A stretch of DNA of 39,239 nucleotides from an uncultured Bacillota bacterium (GCA_947303895.1 CAMYZQ010000003.1:1-39239); one strand, 5' to 3'. Shown: positions 28,440 through 37,951, counted from the stretch's first letter. The notes: generated by a model from the sequence alone, not told the origin. Program-made: numbers and translations.

Positions 28440-29069
28440 ATGAATAAGTTACTAAAAGATGCTTTAAAAGTTAATGGTAATATTATTATTCCTGAATATT
28501 TATTAAAATATGGAAGTGAACTTAATCTTGAAATGGATGAGTTTATTTTACTTGTTTATTTGATTAATCAAAAAGACTTAGTAGCATTTGATGTTAATGA
28601 TTTATCCTCTAAGTTATATATAGAAAGTAATAGAGTTCTAGAATTAATTAGTTCTCTTAATGAAAAAAATTATATATCTATTGAAATGAAGAAAACTAGT
28701 GGAGTTATCGAAGAATTCATTTCAACAGATTTATTCTTTAATAAAATAGAAAGTATGATTATATCTACTAAAGATGAAGTAAGTAATAATGATATATATT
28801 CTATATTTGAATCAGAATTTGGTAGAACACTTAGTCCTACTGAAACTGAAATTATTAGTAATTGGATTGAAAGTGATATTCCAGAAGAATTAATTAAAGA
28901 AGCTTTAAAAGAAGCTATACTATCTGGAGTTCATAATATGAGATATATAGATAAGATTCTATTTGAATGGACTAAAAAAGGATATAAAGAAGCTAGTGAT
29001 ATAAAAAGAAAGCCAGAAAAAGAAGAAAAAATAGAAGAAATCTATGATTATGATTGGTTAAATGAATAG
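28440..29069 (+). CDS. dnaD: DnaD-domain replication protein
   Basis: FESEFGRTLSPTETEIISNWI...VHNMRYIDKILFEWTKKGYKEA. Confidence 0.85.
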   Translation: MNKLLKDALKVNGNIIIPEYLLKYGSELNLEMDEFILLVYLINQKDLVAFDVNDLSSKLYIESNRVLELISSLNEKNYISIEMKKTSGVIEEFISTDLFFNKIESMIISTKDEVSNNDIYSIFESEFGRTLSPTETEIISNWIESDIPEELIKEALKEAILSGVHNMRYIDKILFEWTKKGYKEASDIKRKPEKEEKIEEIYDYDWLNE

Positions 29070-29089
29070 AGGATATCCTCTATTTTTTT
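29065..29089 (+). terminator. Rho-independent terminator
   Basis: AATAGAGGATATCCTCTATTTTTTT. Confidence 0.75.
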
Positions 29090-29147
29090 AATTGAAATAA
29101 AAATAATTTTATTTTATAATATAGTTATATAGTAGGTGGTGATAAAT

Positions 29148-30116
29148 GTGGATTATTTTAAGAATATAGGTTTATCTTATACTGGTGATTATATAGTACA
29201 AGGATCTAATATAGATAAATGTGAAAAATCAGAAAAATTATCTGCTAAATACACCGAACTATTTGTTAGAAAAGATGGAAAAGAATCTAACATAGAGGAT
29301 TTAAAAAAGGTATATCATGGAAAAGTTTATTTTCATTTACCTACATTAAGACATGATTTATCTAATTTAAAAGCTCTTACTAATACTGTTATAGATCTAG
29401 TTAGAGCAGGTTTTCATGATGCTATTATAGATGCATCTACACTACCACTTGATTTATATGATTGGTCTACATCAGAAGAACAAGAAGATTATATTAGAAC
29501 ATTATCAAATGGATATGCACAATTAATATCTAATGGTATTAATTTATATATAGAGAATACTAGTAATGATAAAGGGACTTCTTATTATGGAAGTAAAGTA
29601 GAACATTTATCAGATTTAGTTTTATATACTAGGAATACTTTATTTAAAAATTATGATTTTCCAAAAGATAAAGTAGAGACATCTATTGGAGTTTCATTTA
29701 ATATTACTAAGTTATATGAAAATGTTGGTGAATATTCTAAATGGTTTAATATACTTGGTAATAATATTAAATTAATAAAAGTAGCAGATGTAGATAATGC
29801 TATATCTATATTTGATGGTATATTAAATTCTGTTAAAGATAATAATTTAGTTTCTATAATATTTCTTCAAACTAATAATGAAATAGAAGAAGTTAAAAAG
29901 AAATATAGAAAGTTTGAATACTTAATTAATATTAAAAATAGTGGACAAACTTTATCTTTAGATAATTATTCTGATATTAATATTAAAGATGATAATGAAG
30001 AATATGATTTTAGTGCTAATAACCAAAGTGGTTATTCGTCTATAGTTATTATTTCTATGATTATTATAACTATTTTAGTAGCAGGAGTAATGCTTTATAT
30101 TAAGTTTAAAAACTAA
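29148..30116 (+). CDS. TIM-barrel-like soluble domain with C-terminal TM anchor, unknown
   Basis: Alternating beta/alpha pattern (VYFHLPTLRHD, AIIDASTLPLDLYDW, NLYIENT, IGVSFNI) and TM SIVIISMIIITILVAGVMLYIKFKN. Confidence 0.5.
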   Translation: MDYFKNIGLSYTGDYIVQGSNIDKCEKSEKLSAKYTELFVRKDGKESNIEDLKKVYHGKVYFHLPTLRHDLSNLKALTNTVIDLVRAGFHDAIIDASTLPLDLYDWSTSEEQEDYIRTLSNGYAQLISNGINLYIENTSNDKGTSYYGSKVEHLSDLVLYTRNTLFKNYDFPKDKVETSIGVSFNITKLYENVGEYSKWFNILGNNIKLIKVADVDNAISIFDGILNSVKDNNLVSIIFLQTNNEIEEVKKKYRKFEYLINIKNSGQTLSLDNYSDINIKDDNEEYDFSANNQSGYSSIVIISMIIITILVAGVMLYIKFKN

Positions 30117-30136
30117 CTTTTTGGTTAGTTTTTTTT
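30108..30136 (+). terminator. Rho-independent terminator
   Basis: AAAAACTAAC-tttttg-GTTAGTTTTTTTT. Confidence 0.75.
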
Positions 30137-30217
30137 ATGTTCATTTTTTGACATAAACACTAAAATATGGTATTATATAATAGCTTTAAAAAAAGCGAGA
30201 AGTAGGTGAAAAAATCT

Positions 30218-30835
30218 ATGAAATTAGTAAAAAAATTCGATAAAAAAATTATTGTAGTTTTTACTATTTGCATGGTTTTCTTAATATCTCTTGCAGTTGT
30301 TTTAGGTAACATCGATACAAGAGAGTTAGCTTTATTAAAAGCTGATTTATCAAGCTCTGAAAAATTAGTATTAGATAATAATACTAAGATGAGTAAAGAC
30401 TCTAACTTAGAAGTTAGACAAATCGTATATGATGGTATGACTTTAAAAGAGTTAGGAGAAAAATTAGAAAGATCAATGCCTGATACTATAGATGGTTATG
30501 GTGAATTCTTAGCTAATCTATGTATAGAAAAAGGTGTAGACCCATATGTTGCTTTAGGTATTATGTTACTTGAAACAGGATGTAAATGGGGATGTAGTTC
30601 TTTAACTAGAAACTGTAATAACGTTGGTGGTATAAAAGGATCACCTAGTTGTGGTGGAGGTTCATATAGAAGATGGGATACTATGGAAGATGGTATGACA
30701 AGCTTCGTAAGTAACCTAGCTGGATATTATGCACAAGGTTTAGATACACCTGAGAAAATGAATCCTAAATATGCTGAGTCTAATACTTGGGCTATGAAAG
30801 TAAGAAATTACATGTCACAAATAAGAGCAAAGTAA
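30218..30835 (+). CDS. Secreted/anchored glucosaminidase- or lysozyme-like peptidoglycan hydrolase
   Basis: N-term TM; YVALGIMLLETGCKWGCSSLTRNCNNVGGIKGSPSCGGGSYRRWDTMEDGMTSFVSNLAGYYAQG. Confidence 0.7.
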   Translation: MKLVKKFDKKIIVVFTICMVFLISLAVVLGNIDTRELALLKADLSSSEKLVLDNNTKMSKDSNLEVRQIVYDGMTLKELGEKLERSMPDTIDGYGEFLANLCIEKGVDPYVALGIMLLETGCKWGCSSLTRNCNNVGGIKGSPSCGGGSYRRWDTMEDGMTSFVSNLAGYYAQGLDTPEKMNPKYAESNTWAMKVRNYMSQIRAK

Positions 30836-30851
30836 TTGCTCTTATTTTTTT
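30820..30851 (+). terminator. Rho-independent terminator
   Basis: AATAAGAGCAA...TTGCTCTTATTTTTTT. Confidence 0.75.
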
Positions 30852-30883
30852 GTTTTTATGATATAATTTTATTAGGTGATAAC

Positions 30884-31867
30884 ATGAATCAAGATAATAA
30901 AAGTAGAAATATTTTTACTATAATAATAGTAGTTCTATTCTTAGTATTTTCATATTATATTATAAAGAGTTATTTTAAAGATGAGAATAAAGCTAATACT
31001 TATGTCTCTGGTTCTTTTTCATTTGTTTATGATAATAAAAAAATAAATGATAAATTAATGTATGATGAAAAGAGAACTGTAAAAGTAGTTAAAGATAAGA
31101 ATTATACTGAAACTACTAATGATATAAAAAGTGATTTATTTTTAAAATTATCTAAAGTAGATTATTATTATGATGACATTATGTTATCTATAGGAGATAG
31201 TTTTTTAGATGTATATGAAATTAATAATAAGGGTATTAAATTAGTGGTTCTAGGAAATGATTTAAAATACTATAGTATTAATATATCTATATTACCTAAT
31301 AGTGAAGGTATAGATATTAATGATAAGACATGGAAGAAAGTAGATGGAAAATATTTAAGTATATATCCAACACAGTATTATAGAGTTATTAATGATAAAT
31401 ATAGTTTATATGTTGAATATCCATTCTTATTAAATAAAGAAAAATATTCAGAAAAAGAATATAATAAATTAATTAGTAGAGTTGAAGAATCTATCAAAAC
31501 TGAAGAAGTAGATAATATTAATTATTATTTTGCTTATAGTAATGATATTAAATTAGATGACAAGATTACTTTAAAACTAAAATTTTTAAGATTAGATACT
31601 TATGCACAGGAAAAGAATGATAATTATTTGTTAACAAAGATAGTTTATTATAATCCAAATAATGAATTAGTTACTTTTAGTGAAATAGATAATGTAGATA
31701 AGTATTTAGAAACTGTTAATGTAATTGGAGAACATAATTACAAAGATTATAGTGTAAAAGTAATAGATAGTAATACACTTATTATTAGTAATTATTTAAT
31801 TAATTATAGTAATAATACATCAAATATAGATTCATTTATAGAAGGTATCTTAGAAATAAAAGAGTAA
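30884..31867 (+). CDS. Membrane-anchored extracellular protein, unknown
   Basis: ATG 30884 with AGGTGATAAC; N-term TM. Confidence 0.65.
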   Translation: MNQDNKSRNIFTIIIVVLFLVFSYYIIKSYFKDENKANTYVSGSFSFVYDNKKINDKLMYDEKRTVKVVKDKNYTETTNDIKSDLFLKLSKVDYYYDDIMLSIGDSFLDVYEINNKGIKLVVLGNDLKYYSINISILPNSEGIDINDKTWKKVDGKYLSIYPTQYYRVINDKYSLYVEYPFLLNKEKYSEKEYNKLISRVEESIKTEEVDNINYYFAYSNDIKLDDKITLKLKFLRLDTYAQEKNDNYLLTKIVYYNPNNELVTFSEIDNVDKYLETVNVIGEHNYKDYSVKVIDSNTLIISNYLINYSNNTSNIDSFIEGILEIKE

Positions 31868-31883
31868 TAAAATTACTCTTTTT
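31858..31883 (+). terminator. Rho-independent terminator
   Basis: AAAAGAGTAAT-aaa-ATTACTCTTTTT. Confidence 0.75.
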
Positions 31884-31920
31884 ATTATGTTATGTTATAA
31901 TATTTGCAAAGGAGGGTTCT

Positions 31921-32739
31921 ATGGAAAAAATTAAATCATGTGATTTGAATTTAAATATTCAAGTAAAACCAATAGTATCTAAAAATGGGAGTCTTATATA
32001 TGAGACAAACAATCATCAAATAGTTAAAGTTTTTTCAGAAGGTACTTTAAAAGATAATAAGGAATTATTGGAGGAAAAACTATCTAATCTATTAGGTATT
32101 AATGGAGTAGTAGATCCAAGAGGATTAGTATATGTTCATGATAATCTAGTAGGTTATACTATGGATAAAATTGATGGTAAAACAAACGGTGAATATGAAA
32201 GAGGTATTTCACCAGATTATAGAAAAAATTTGTATAGATTAGCATATAAATACCTAAAACTAGAAGAAATAGTTAAAAGAGCAGGACAAGATGTAGTATT
32301 CCCTGAACTTCTAGATAAAGTATTTGTGGATAAACAAGATAATATCAAAATAATAGGCTTTGATAGTATTCAAATGGGAGAAAGTAAACCAATAAGAGAA
32401 TCTTTAGTACCAGCATCTTTAGAAAAGTATAGAAGTAATGGAATGTATACTAAAGAATTAGATATTAAATCATTAATAAGTTTTTATCTTATTGATACAA
32501 TTGGTTTAAATTTAGGATCTTTAGAAAAAAACGTGGATGATATACCACATCATGTTTCTAGAGTGTTAGATACAATAGAGGTTCCATCACCATTAAAAGA
32601 AAAAATATTATTATTATATACAGAGAATGCTCAAAATGAATATTTAGGTAATGATGTTATAAAAATAGCTGAAAAATGTAAAATTGTACAAGATGATTAT
32701 TGGATATATCCTTGTAACAAAAGATTAGTGATGAAATGA
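31921..32739 (+). CDS. Possible protein-kinase-fold protein (degenerate catalytic motifs)
   Basis: VKVFSEG...LVGYTMDKIDGKT...FPELLDKVFVDKQDNIKIIGFDSIQMGE layout. Confidence 0.4.
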   Translation: MEKIKSCDLNLNIQVKPIVSKNGSLIYETNNHQIVKVFSEGTLKDNKELLEEKLSNLLGINGVVDPRGLVYVHDNLVGYTMDKIDGKTNGEYERGISPDYRKNLYRLAYKYLKLEEIVKRAGQDVVFPELLDKVFVDKQDNIKIIGFDSIQMGESKPIRESLVPASLEKYRSNGMYTKELDIKSLISFYLIDTIGLNLGSLEKNVDDIPHHVSRVLDTIEVPSPLKEKILLLYTENAQNEYLGNDVIKIAEKCKIVQDDYWIYPCNKRLVMK

Positions 32740-33614
32740 TGAATGGAATAATAGTTGTTAATAAAGAAAAAGATTTAACAAGTAGAGATGTAGTTAACAA
32801 GATATGTCATATTTTTAATACTAAAAAAGTGGGACATACAGGAACTTTAGATCCAATGGCTACAGGTGTTTTAGTAGTGGCCCTAGGTACATCATTAAAA
32901 ATAGTAGATTATATTACTTCTTTAGATAAAGAATATATTGCTAAAGTTAAACTAGGTATTAATACAGATACTCTAGATGTAACAGGTACTACTTTAGAAA
33001 CTAGGGAAGTAAATGTTACTAATGAAGATATAGATAAAGTATTAAAAGAATTTCCACAGGATTATGATATGGAAGTTCCTATATATTCTGCAGTTAAAGT
33101 AAATGGTAAGAAATTATATGAATATGCTAGAAATAATATTCCTGTAGAACTTCCGCATCATATGGTAAAAGTATATTCGTTAGAAAGAATAAGTGATATA
33201 AAAGACAATAGTTTTTATATTAAATGTCATGTTAGTAAAGGTACTTATATAAGAAGTTTAATTAGAGATATATGTAAAAACTTAAATACTATAGGTGTAA
33301 TGGAAGAACTAGAAAGAACTAAACAAGGTAAGTTTACCATAGAGGAATCATATACTCTTAATGATATAGAAAAAGGTAATTATAAATTACTTAGTATGAT
33401 AGATGTATTAGATCTACCTAAAGTAGAAATAGATAATAATGAGTTATTAAAGAAAGTAACTAATGGTAATAAACTTGAAGATATTTATAACTATCCAGAG
33501 TTTATATTTACATATAACAATAACGTAATAGCTATATATAAACAAGATAATAATACGGTAAAACCTGTAAAGGTATTTAACAGTAGTATTGAAAACATAT
33601 TAGAAACTAAATAA
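32736..33614 (+). CDS. truB: tRNA pseudouridine(55) synthase
   Basis: GIIVVNKEKDLTSRDVV, KKVGHTGTLDPMATGVLVVALG, SKGTYIRSLIRDI. Confidence 0.96.
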   Translation: MMNGIIVVNKEKDLTSRDVVNKICHIFNTKKVGHTGTLDPMATGVLVVALGTSLKIVDYITSLDKEYIAKVKLGINTDTLDVTGTTLETREVNVTNEDIDKVLKEFPQDYDMEVPIYSAVKVNGKKLYEYARNNIPVELPHHMVKVYSLERISDIKDNSFYIKCHVSKGTYIRSLIRDICKNLNTIGVMEELERTKQGKFTIEESYTLNDIEKGNYKLLSMIDVLDLPKVEIDNNELLKKVTNGNKLEDIYNYPEFIFTYNNNVIAIYKQDNNTVKPVKVFNSSIENILETK

Positions 33615-33630
33615 AATAATATTAGAGGTA

Positions 33631-33951
33631 ATGTGTATGTATATAGATTTAATTGTAATTGTATTAATAATAATTGCAGTTGTATTCTTTTTTAGAAGAT
33701 TTTCATTTTTTGTATATGCAGTTTGTGGATTAGATATTTTATTTAGATTATTTCATTTTATTGCAGATAATCTACATTTAAAAGATGTTAGTAATATTAT
33801 TTATAAGTATATACCAGCATCTGTAGTATCTATGGTAGGAAGATATACGGGTACTCATGGAATAATATATTTAATTATTAATTGGGCAATGTTTATATTA
33901 TATGCAATATTATTATTCTATATTATTAGAATATTAGTTAAGAGAAAATAG
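33631..33951 (+). CDS. Small multi-TM protein
   Basis: 106-aa hydrophobic ORF. Confidence 0.65.
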   Translation: MCMYIDLIVIVLIIIAVVFFFRRFSFFVYAVCGLDILFRLFHFIADNLHLKDVSNIIYKYIPASVVSMVGRYTGTHGIIYLIINWAMFILYAILLFYIIRILVKRK

Positions 33952-33973
33952 AGTGTATTAACACTCTTTTTTT
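33950..33973 (+). terminator. Rho-independent terminator
   Basis: AGAGTGT-att-AACACTCTTTTTTT. Confidence 0.75.
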
Positions 33974-34001
33974 GTTATAATTATTTATAGAGGTGATAAA
34001 T

Positions 34002-34376
34002 ATGTTTTGCACAAATTGTGGAAATAAAATGAAGAAAGATGATAGCTTTTGTACAGAATGTGGTACTAAAGTAAATCAAAATACTGAAGTTAAAAACGTT
34101 AAAATAAGAGTAATTAGAGAAAAGAAGGCAATGGGTTTTGCTATACCATTTCCTGTATATATAGATGGTGAAAAAGTAGGTACATTATCTAATGGTGCTA
34201 TGGTAGAAGTAGATACTACTTTAGGCCATCACCTTGTTGAGTTTGTATGTGCTGATGGTAATATTAAACAAGATGTTGATATTAATAAGAATCATGAATG
34301 CGTTGAAATTAAATTTAGAGCATGCATGGGCTTAGTAGCAGCTTCAGTAAAGATTACAAGTGTAGAATATAAATAA
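34002..34376 (+). CDS. Zinc-ribbon domain protein with beta-rich C-terminus
   Basis: MFCTNCGNKMKKDDSFCTECGTKV. Confidence 0.8.
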   Translation: MFCTNCGNKMKKDDSFCTECGTKVNQNTEVKNVKIRVIREKKAMGFAIPFPVYIDGEKVGTLSNGAMVEVDTTLGHHLVEFVCADGNIKQDVDINKNHECVEIKFRACMGLVAASVKITSVEYK

Positions 34377-34405
34377 TTGACTATATAGTATTATAATGTT
34401 AGTAT

Positions 34406-34432
34406 AATCACCTATAAAAAGGGTGATTTTTT
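34406..34432 (+). terminator. Terminator-like hairpin ending at the next start codon, overlapping -10 and SD
   Basis: AATCACC-tataaaaag-GGTGATT TTTT then ATG 34433. Confidence 0.55.
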
Positions 34433-35068
34433 ATGTCTTGGTGTGAACATTGCAAAGATAGTGGTCGTATATTTAGTACTTGTTATTACTGTGATTTAAC
34501 TGATGGAAGTAATTATGTTCCGGAAGACTATTATAATAATCTTTGTTATGACGATCGTTATCAATCAAAATGTCCTGTATATAAAGAACATGAAAATACG
34601 GGATCAGTTGTAAAAAAATTCCCAGAATTACCTCCAGATTTATTCAAGGTATGTTTTATAACAACGGTGACTTGTGAAATTTTAGGAAAGCCCGATGATG
34701 ATCCCGTAATGAATGGTCTTAGAGGATTTAGAGATAACATACTTCAAAAAGATGAAAAGTATCATGATATATTAAAAATGTATGATACTATTGGACCAAT
34801 TATTAAAGAAAAAATAAAAAATGATGAAGATGGGGATAATAAAGCAAAATCTATTTTTTCAAAATTAGAAAGAATAGTAGATATAGTTAATAACGGTGAA
34901 TATGATAGAGCAATTAAAAGATATCTTATGATGACTTTAAGACTAGTGTGTGAATATGGAATACAAAAAACATATAGAACTAAAAGAGATAATGATTTTG
35001 ATTATAAAGAAGGAGAGTTTATTCCTTCTAAAGCAGGTCATGGTAAAAAAGTATACAAAAACTCTTGA
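34433..35068 (+). CDS. N-terminal zinc-finger-like protein with CFI-box-like segment
   Basis: CEHCKDSGRIFSTCYYC; CFITTVTCEILGKPDDDPVMNGLRGFRDNIL...YDTIGPIIKEKI. Confidence 0.6.
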   Translation: MSWCEHCKDSGRIFSTCYYCDLTDGSNYVPEDYYNNLCYDDRYQSKCPVYKEHENTGSVVKKFPELPPDLFKVCFITTVTCEILGKPDDDPVMNGLRGFRDNILQKDEKYHDILKMYDTIGPIIKEKIKNDEDGDNKAKSIFSKLERIVDIVNNGEYDRAIKRYLMMTLRLVCEYGIQKTYRTKRDNDFDYKEGEFIPSKAGHGKKVYKNS

Positions 35069-35082
35069 TTTATAAGAGTTTT
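35057..35082 (+). terminator. Terminator-like hairpin
   Basis: AAAACTCTT-gatttat-AAGAGTTTT. Confidence 0.55.
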
Positions 35083-35092
35083 ATGATATAAT

Positions 35093-35160
35093 TACTTACG
35101 TACCTTGTGCTTGGTGTATGGAAACTCCAACCTACAACTAAGTATATGGCGAATTATAAG
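35093..35160 (+). promoter_or_regulatory. Candidate ribosomal protein S15 autoregulatory leader
   Basis: CGTACCTTGTGCTTGGTGTATGGAAACTCCAACC...TAAGTATATGGCG directly upstream of rpsO; small stems TGGA-aac-TCCA and ACC/GGT. Confidence 0.5.
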
Positions 35161-35176
35161 AAAGGAGAAATTTATT

Positions 35177-35446
35177 ATGGCATTAAAAGCTGAAAAGAAA
35201 CAAGAAATCATTAAAAAGTATGGATTAAATGATAAAGATACTGGTTCTGCTGAAGTACAAATTGCTTTATTAACTGAAGAAATTAATACTTTAACTGAAC
35301 ATTTAAAAGTTAATATTCATGATTTCCATTCTAAAAGAGGTTTACTTAAGAAAGTTGGAAGACGTAGAAGACTTCTAGAATATCTTAAGAGAACTGATGT
35401 AAACAGATATAGAGAAATAATTAAGAAATTAGGTTTAAGAAAATAA
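35177..35446 (+). CDS. rpsO: 30S ribosomal protein S15
   Basis: [36 protein letters not shown]...[23 protein letters not shown]. The track's start at 35105 lies in the leader. Confidence 0.97.
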   Translation: MALKAEKKQEIIKKYGLNDKDTGSAEVQIALLTEEINTLTEHLKVNIHDFHSKRGLLKKVGRRRRLLEYLKRTDVNRYREIIKKLGLRK

Positions 35447-35467
35447 AACACTTTTATAGTGTTTTTT
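35446..35467 (+). terminator. Rho-independent terminator
   Basis: AAAACAC-ttttata-GTGTTTTTT. Confidence 0.7.
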
Positions 35468-35538
35468 CTTTTGTTTTGTGATAGAATAGTCTTTGTAAGA
35501 GGAAAAAAGAAAGAGGATTTTAAGAAAGAGGAAAAAAG

Positions 35539-37704
35539 ATGAGTAAGAAAACATTTGAAATGGATTTTCGTGGAAGAAAATTAATAGTTGAAAATGGAGA
35601 GTATGCTAAACAAGCACATGGTAGTGTTTTAGTTAGATATGGTGATACTGTAATACTATCTACAGTAGTAGTTTCACCAAACGCTAATATACTTAGTGAT
35701 TTCTTTCCATTAATGGTTTTATACCAAGAAAAGTTATATTCAGTAGGTAAAATACCTGGTGGATTTATTAAAAGAGAAGGTAGACCAACAGATGCTGCTA
35801 CATTAGCTGCACGTATGATTGATAGACCTATGAGACCTATGTTCCCAGAAGACTTTAGAAATGAAGTACAAGTTGTTAATACTGTATTATCAGTTGATCC
35901 TGATTATTCACCAGAACTAACTGCAATGTTTGGATCATCACTTTGTACATCAATTTCTAAGATTCCATTTGATGGGCCAATAGCTGGTGTTAAAGTAGGT
36001 AGAGTTGATGGAGAATTTGTTATTAACCCAACTCCTGCACAACTTGAAGTATCAGATATTGATTTAACTGTAGCTGGTACTAAAGAAGCTATCAACATGG
36101 TTGAAGCTGGATCTAAAGAAGTATCTGAAGAAGATATGTTAGATGCATTAATGTTTGGTCATGAAGCTGTTAAAGAATTATGTGAGTTCCAAGAAAAGAT
36201 TATTAATGAAATTGGACAAGAAAAGATGGAATATGAACATCTAGAAATTTCTGATGAACTAAGAAATGAAGTTAAAGAACTTGCTGCTGATAAATTAGAT
36301 GCTGCATTAAGAATTAAAGAAAAATTAGCTAAATATGAAGCTATTGATAATGTAAAAGCTGAAGTAGTAGCTAAATATGAAGAAGAAAATGCTGATTTAG
36401 ATAAAGAAGAATTAGTTACTTTAATTACTAAAGTTAAATTAGTACTTGAATCAATTGAATATGATTTATTTAGATCTATTACAGTTAATGAAAAGAGTAG
36501 ATCAGATGGTAGAAAGATGGATGAAATTAGACCTCTATCTACTGAAATAGATGTACTACCTAGAACTCATGGATCTGCTGTATTTACAAGAGGAGAAACT
36601 CAAGCTCTTGCTGTTACTACTCTTGGTGCATTAAATGAATATCAAGCATTGGATGGATTAAGCCTAGAAGCTGAAAAACATTTTATGCTTCATTATAACT
36701 TCCCACAATTCTCAGTTGGAGAAACAGGAAGATATGGTAGTCCAGGAAGAAGAGAAATTGGACATGGTGCTCTTGGTGAAAGATGTTTAAAACAAGTTAT
36801 GCCATCTGAAGAAGAGTTCCCATATACAGTTAGAGTAGTTTCTGAAATATTAGAATCTAATGGTTCTAGTTCACAAGCTACTATCTGTGCTGGTTGTATG
36901 TCATTAATGGCTGCTGGTGTTCCAATTAAAGCTCCAGTTGCTGGTATTGCTATGGGACTTATTACATCAGCTGATGGAAAAGACTATACAATTTTAACAG
37001 ATATCCAAGGTATGGAAGATCACCTTGGTGATATGGACTTCAAAGTAGGTGGAACAAGAGAAGGTATTTGTTCACTACAAATGGATATCAAGATTAAAGG
37101 TATTACAAAACAAATATTAAAAGAAGCTTTAGCACAAGCTAAGAAAGCTAGATTTGAAATCTTAGATGTTATGGAAAAACAAATTCCAGCACCTAGAGAA
37201 GATGTTTCTAAGTATGCTCCTAAGACTGATACATTTATGATTAATCCATCAAGAATTAAAGATGTTATTGGTAAAGGCGGAGAAATGATTACTAAGATTA
37301 TATTAGAAGCTTCTAATGTAAATTCTGTTAGTGATATAAATGCTGTTAAAGTAGATATAGATGATGATGGAAGAGTAATTATTTATCATACTGATAGAGA
37401 TGTAATTAATAGAACTAAAGAAATGATTCTTAACTGTGTTAAAGAAGTTGAAATAGGTAAGATTTATGAAGGTAAAGTAGTAAAAGTTGAAGACTATGGA
37501 TGCTTTGTTAACTTATGGGATGGATTAGATGGATTTGTACATGTATCTCAACTTGCTAATGAAAGAGTTGAAAAACCATCTGATGTAGTTTCAGTAGGAG
37601 ATGAAATCTTAGTTAAAGCTACTGGATTTGATAAGAGAGGTAAATTAAATCTTTCTAGAAAAGAAGCTTTAAATCCAGAACCTAAAAAAGAAGATAAGGA
37701 ATAA
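35539..37704 (+). CDS. pnp: Polynucleotide phosphorylase
   Basis: Two RNase PH domains ([30 protein letters not shown]), KH ([12 protein letters not shown]), S1 ([15 protein letters not shown]). Confidence 0.98.
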   Translation: MSKKTFEMDFRGRKLIVENGEYAKQAHGSVLVRYGDTVILSTVVVSPNANILSDFFPLMVLYQEKLYSVGKIPGGFIKREGRPTDAATLAARMIDRPMRPMFPEDFRNEVQVVNTVLSVDPDYSPELTAMFGSSLCTSISKIPFDGPIAGVKVGRVDGEFVINPTPAQLEVSDIDLTVAGTKEAINMVEAGSKEVSEEDMLDALMFGHEAVKELCEFQEKIINEIGQEKMEYEHLEISDELRNEVKELAADKLDAALRIKEKLAKYEAIDNVKAEVVAKYEEENADLDKEELVTLITKVKLVLESIEYDLFRSITVNEKSRSDGRKMDEIRPLSTEIDVLPRTHGSAVFTRGETQALAVTTLGALNEYQALDGLSLEAEKHFMLHYNFPQFSVGETGRYGSPGRREIGHGALGERCLKQVMPSEEEFPYTVRVVSEILESNGSSSQATICAGCMSLMAAGVPIKAPVAGIAMGLITSADGKDYTILTDIQGMEDHLGDMDFKVGGTREGICSLQMDIKIKGITKQILKEALAQAKKARFEILDVMEKQIPAPREDVSKYAPKTDTFMINPSRIKDVIGKGGEMITKIILEASNVNSVSDINAVKVDIDDDGRVIIYHTDRDVINRTKEMILNCVKEVEIGKIYEGKVVKVEDYGCFVNLWDGLDGFVHVSQLANERVEKPSDVVSVGDEILVKATGFDKRGKLNLSRKEALNPEPKKEDKE

Positions 37705-37716
37705 TAGGAGATAATT

Positions 37717-37896
37717 ATGCTTAGAAAGAATTTAACATTCAGAAGAAATTTAAAGCAAGTAGGATTATTATATCAACTAGGCGTTGTAACTCTATATGTT
37801 CCTACATATAAACCAAAATATAGTGATTATCCTGGATTTAGACCTAAACGTAAAGTATTACATGATAAACCATCTAGATTCGGAAGATTATCATAA
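37717..37896 (+). CDS. 59-aa basic protein downstream of pnp (absent from the ORF track)
   Basis: ATAGGAGATAATTATG; MLRKNLTFRRNLKQVGLLYQLGVVTLYVPTYKPKYSDYPGFRPKRKVLHDKPSRFGRLS*. Confidence 0.65.
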   Translation: MLRKNLTFRRNLKQVGLLYQLGVVTLYVPTYKPKYSDYPGFRPKRKVLHDKPSRFGRLS

Positions 37897-37911
37897 TTAG
37901 TTAATAATAAT

Positions 37912-37936
37912 AAAACTTGCCATTGGGCAAGTTTTG
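37912..37936 (+). terminator. pnp-operon terminator
   Basis: Perfect 10-bp stem AAAACTTGCC-attg-GGCAAGTTTT. Confidence 0.8.
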
Positions 37937-37945
37937 TGTTATATT
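37917..37945 (+). promoter_or_regulatory. Promoter of candidate antitoxin RNA (inside the pnp terminator)
   Basis: TTGCCA (37917-37922), N17, TATATT (37940-37945) with extended TGT. Confidence 0.6.
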
Positions 37946-37951
37946 GTAGGT

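Noticed and set aside
35105-35176. N-terminal extension of S15 in the ORF track
   Set aside because: Falls in the leader RNA; S15 homology and AAAGGAG point to ATG 35177.
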